Shown: one piece after another, positions 28,801-28,875 of the stretch
Numbering within the stretch: position 1 is the stretch's first letter
How the letters are laid out: each line of letters starts with the position of its first letter
Notes under the pieces: generated by a model
The model's input: the letters and a program-made list of their open reading frames with translations, nothing else
Database searches by the model: none
Told to the model about the DNA's origin: nothing
Translations under genes and position numbers: made by a program
Assembly: GCA_038320885.1 (NCBI GenBank)
Contig: JBBQER010000051.1
Span: 1 to 28,875 of the forward strand
DNA from: JBBQER01 sp038320885
Lineage (GTDB): Bacteria > Actinomycetota > Acidimicrobiia > IMCC26256 > PALSA-610
Length of the DNA stretch: 28,875 bases
Direction: 5' to 3'

Positions 28801-28875
28801 TTACTGCTCGAGGTAGACGTTCACCGTCGGATCGAGGCCCATGGTCGCGGCATCGGCACGGCCCGCGGCGACGAG
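28801..28875 (-). CDS. C-terminal 24 residues of an unidentified protein, cut by the window edge
   Basis: The minus frame from the right edge ends in TAA at 28801-28803, directly against the MmcQ stop. The visible residues (LVAAGRADAATMGLDPTVNVYLEQ) read like normal protein, but are too few to name a family. It is convergent with the MmcQ gene with no spacing. Confidence 0.5.
   Translation of the reverse strand, partial: LVAAGRADAATMGLDPTVNVYLEQ

Noticed and set aside
1..28875. Mobile elements, CRISPR array, toxin-antitoxin or phage-defence island
   Set aside because: No transposase, integrase, spaced direct repeats or recognised defence genes were found; gene content is chromosomal and composition is even.

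Overview
This window is chromosomal DNA from a high-GC actinobacterium. The gene content (an Rv0577-like double-glyoxalase protein, a polymerase-only LigD protein, DUF4395, MauE, an ANTAR domain and a divergent FtsH-like protease) and the promoter style suggest Acidimicrobiia or a close relative. That placement is inference, because the window has no rRNA or other marker gene. I see no tRNA, rRNA, CRISPR array, transposase, phage gene or attachment site. It is a mosaic of housekeeping, transport, lipid-metabolism and stress genes.

Layout: 1-401 holds two pieces of an SGNH (DUF459-type) hydrolase facing each other, which looks like an inverted junction. 436-2322 (-) is a half-size ABC exporter. 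2386-5452 (+) carries an acyl-CoA dehydrogenase, a CpdA-like phosphoesterase, a MaoC hydratase and a HIT protein. 5453-6270 is gene-poor, with inverted repeats and a small ANTAR protein. 6269-7045 (+) has a small acidic protein and a protein with a ribbon-helix-helix-like C-terminus. 7053-8875 (-) is a DrrAB-type ABC operon. 8962-10832 (+) holds a metallo-beta-lactamase-fold hydrolase, a flavin reductase-like protein and a MauE-like protein. A DUF4395 gene (-) follows, then a divergent FtsH-like AAA+ protease (11449-13398, +) and an asymmetric heterodimeric ABC exporter (13509-17134, +). 17238-18376 (-) holds a glutathione peroxidase and a methyltransferase that appears to start at CTG. Next come a phosphotransferase (-), an MDR oxidoreductase (+), a two-component system (20623-22814, -), a secreted two-repeat protein (+), an Rv0577-like protein (+), an AlkB-like dioxygenase (-), DUF2461 (-), GNAT (+), an ArsR/AHSA1 pair (-), a LigD-type primase-polymerase (-), an MmcQ/YjbR protein (+) and the tail of one more gene (-).

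Expression style: many genes here look leaderless. A TANNNT -10 hexamer lies 6 or 7 nt before the start codon and no Shine-Dalgarno is present. This places starts at 2386, 4496, 6269, 8962, 11328, 19541, 25266, 25978, 26002, 28408 and 28432. Two divergent gene pairs (25978/26002 and 28408/28432) share one geometry: 23 bp between start codons, filled by a ten-base ANNNTANNNT core whose central TA serves both -10 elements. Genes inside operons instead use ATGA/GTGA overlaps or Shine-Dalgarno sites.

Most worth following up: the mirrored leaderless promoters; a four-copy 8-bp AATGA array at the start of the ribbon-helix-helix-like gene (possible autoregulation); the divergent FtsH-like protease with two insertions in its ATPase domain; the CTG start; the secreted duplicated-domain protein beside the two-component system; and the inverted junction at the left end, which may be an assembly artefact.
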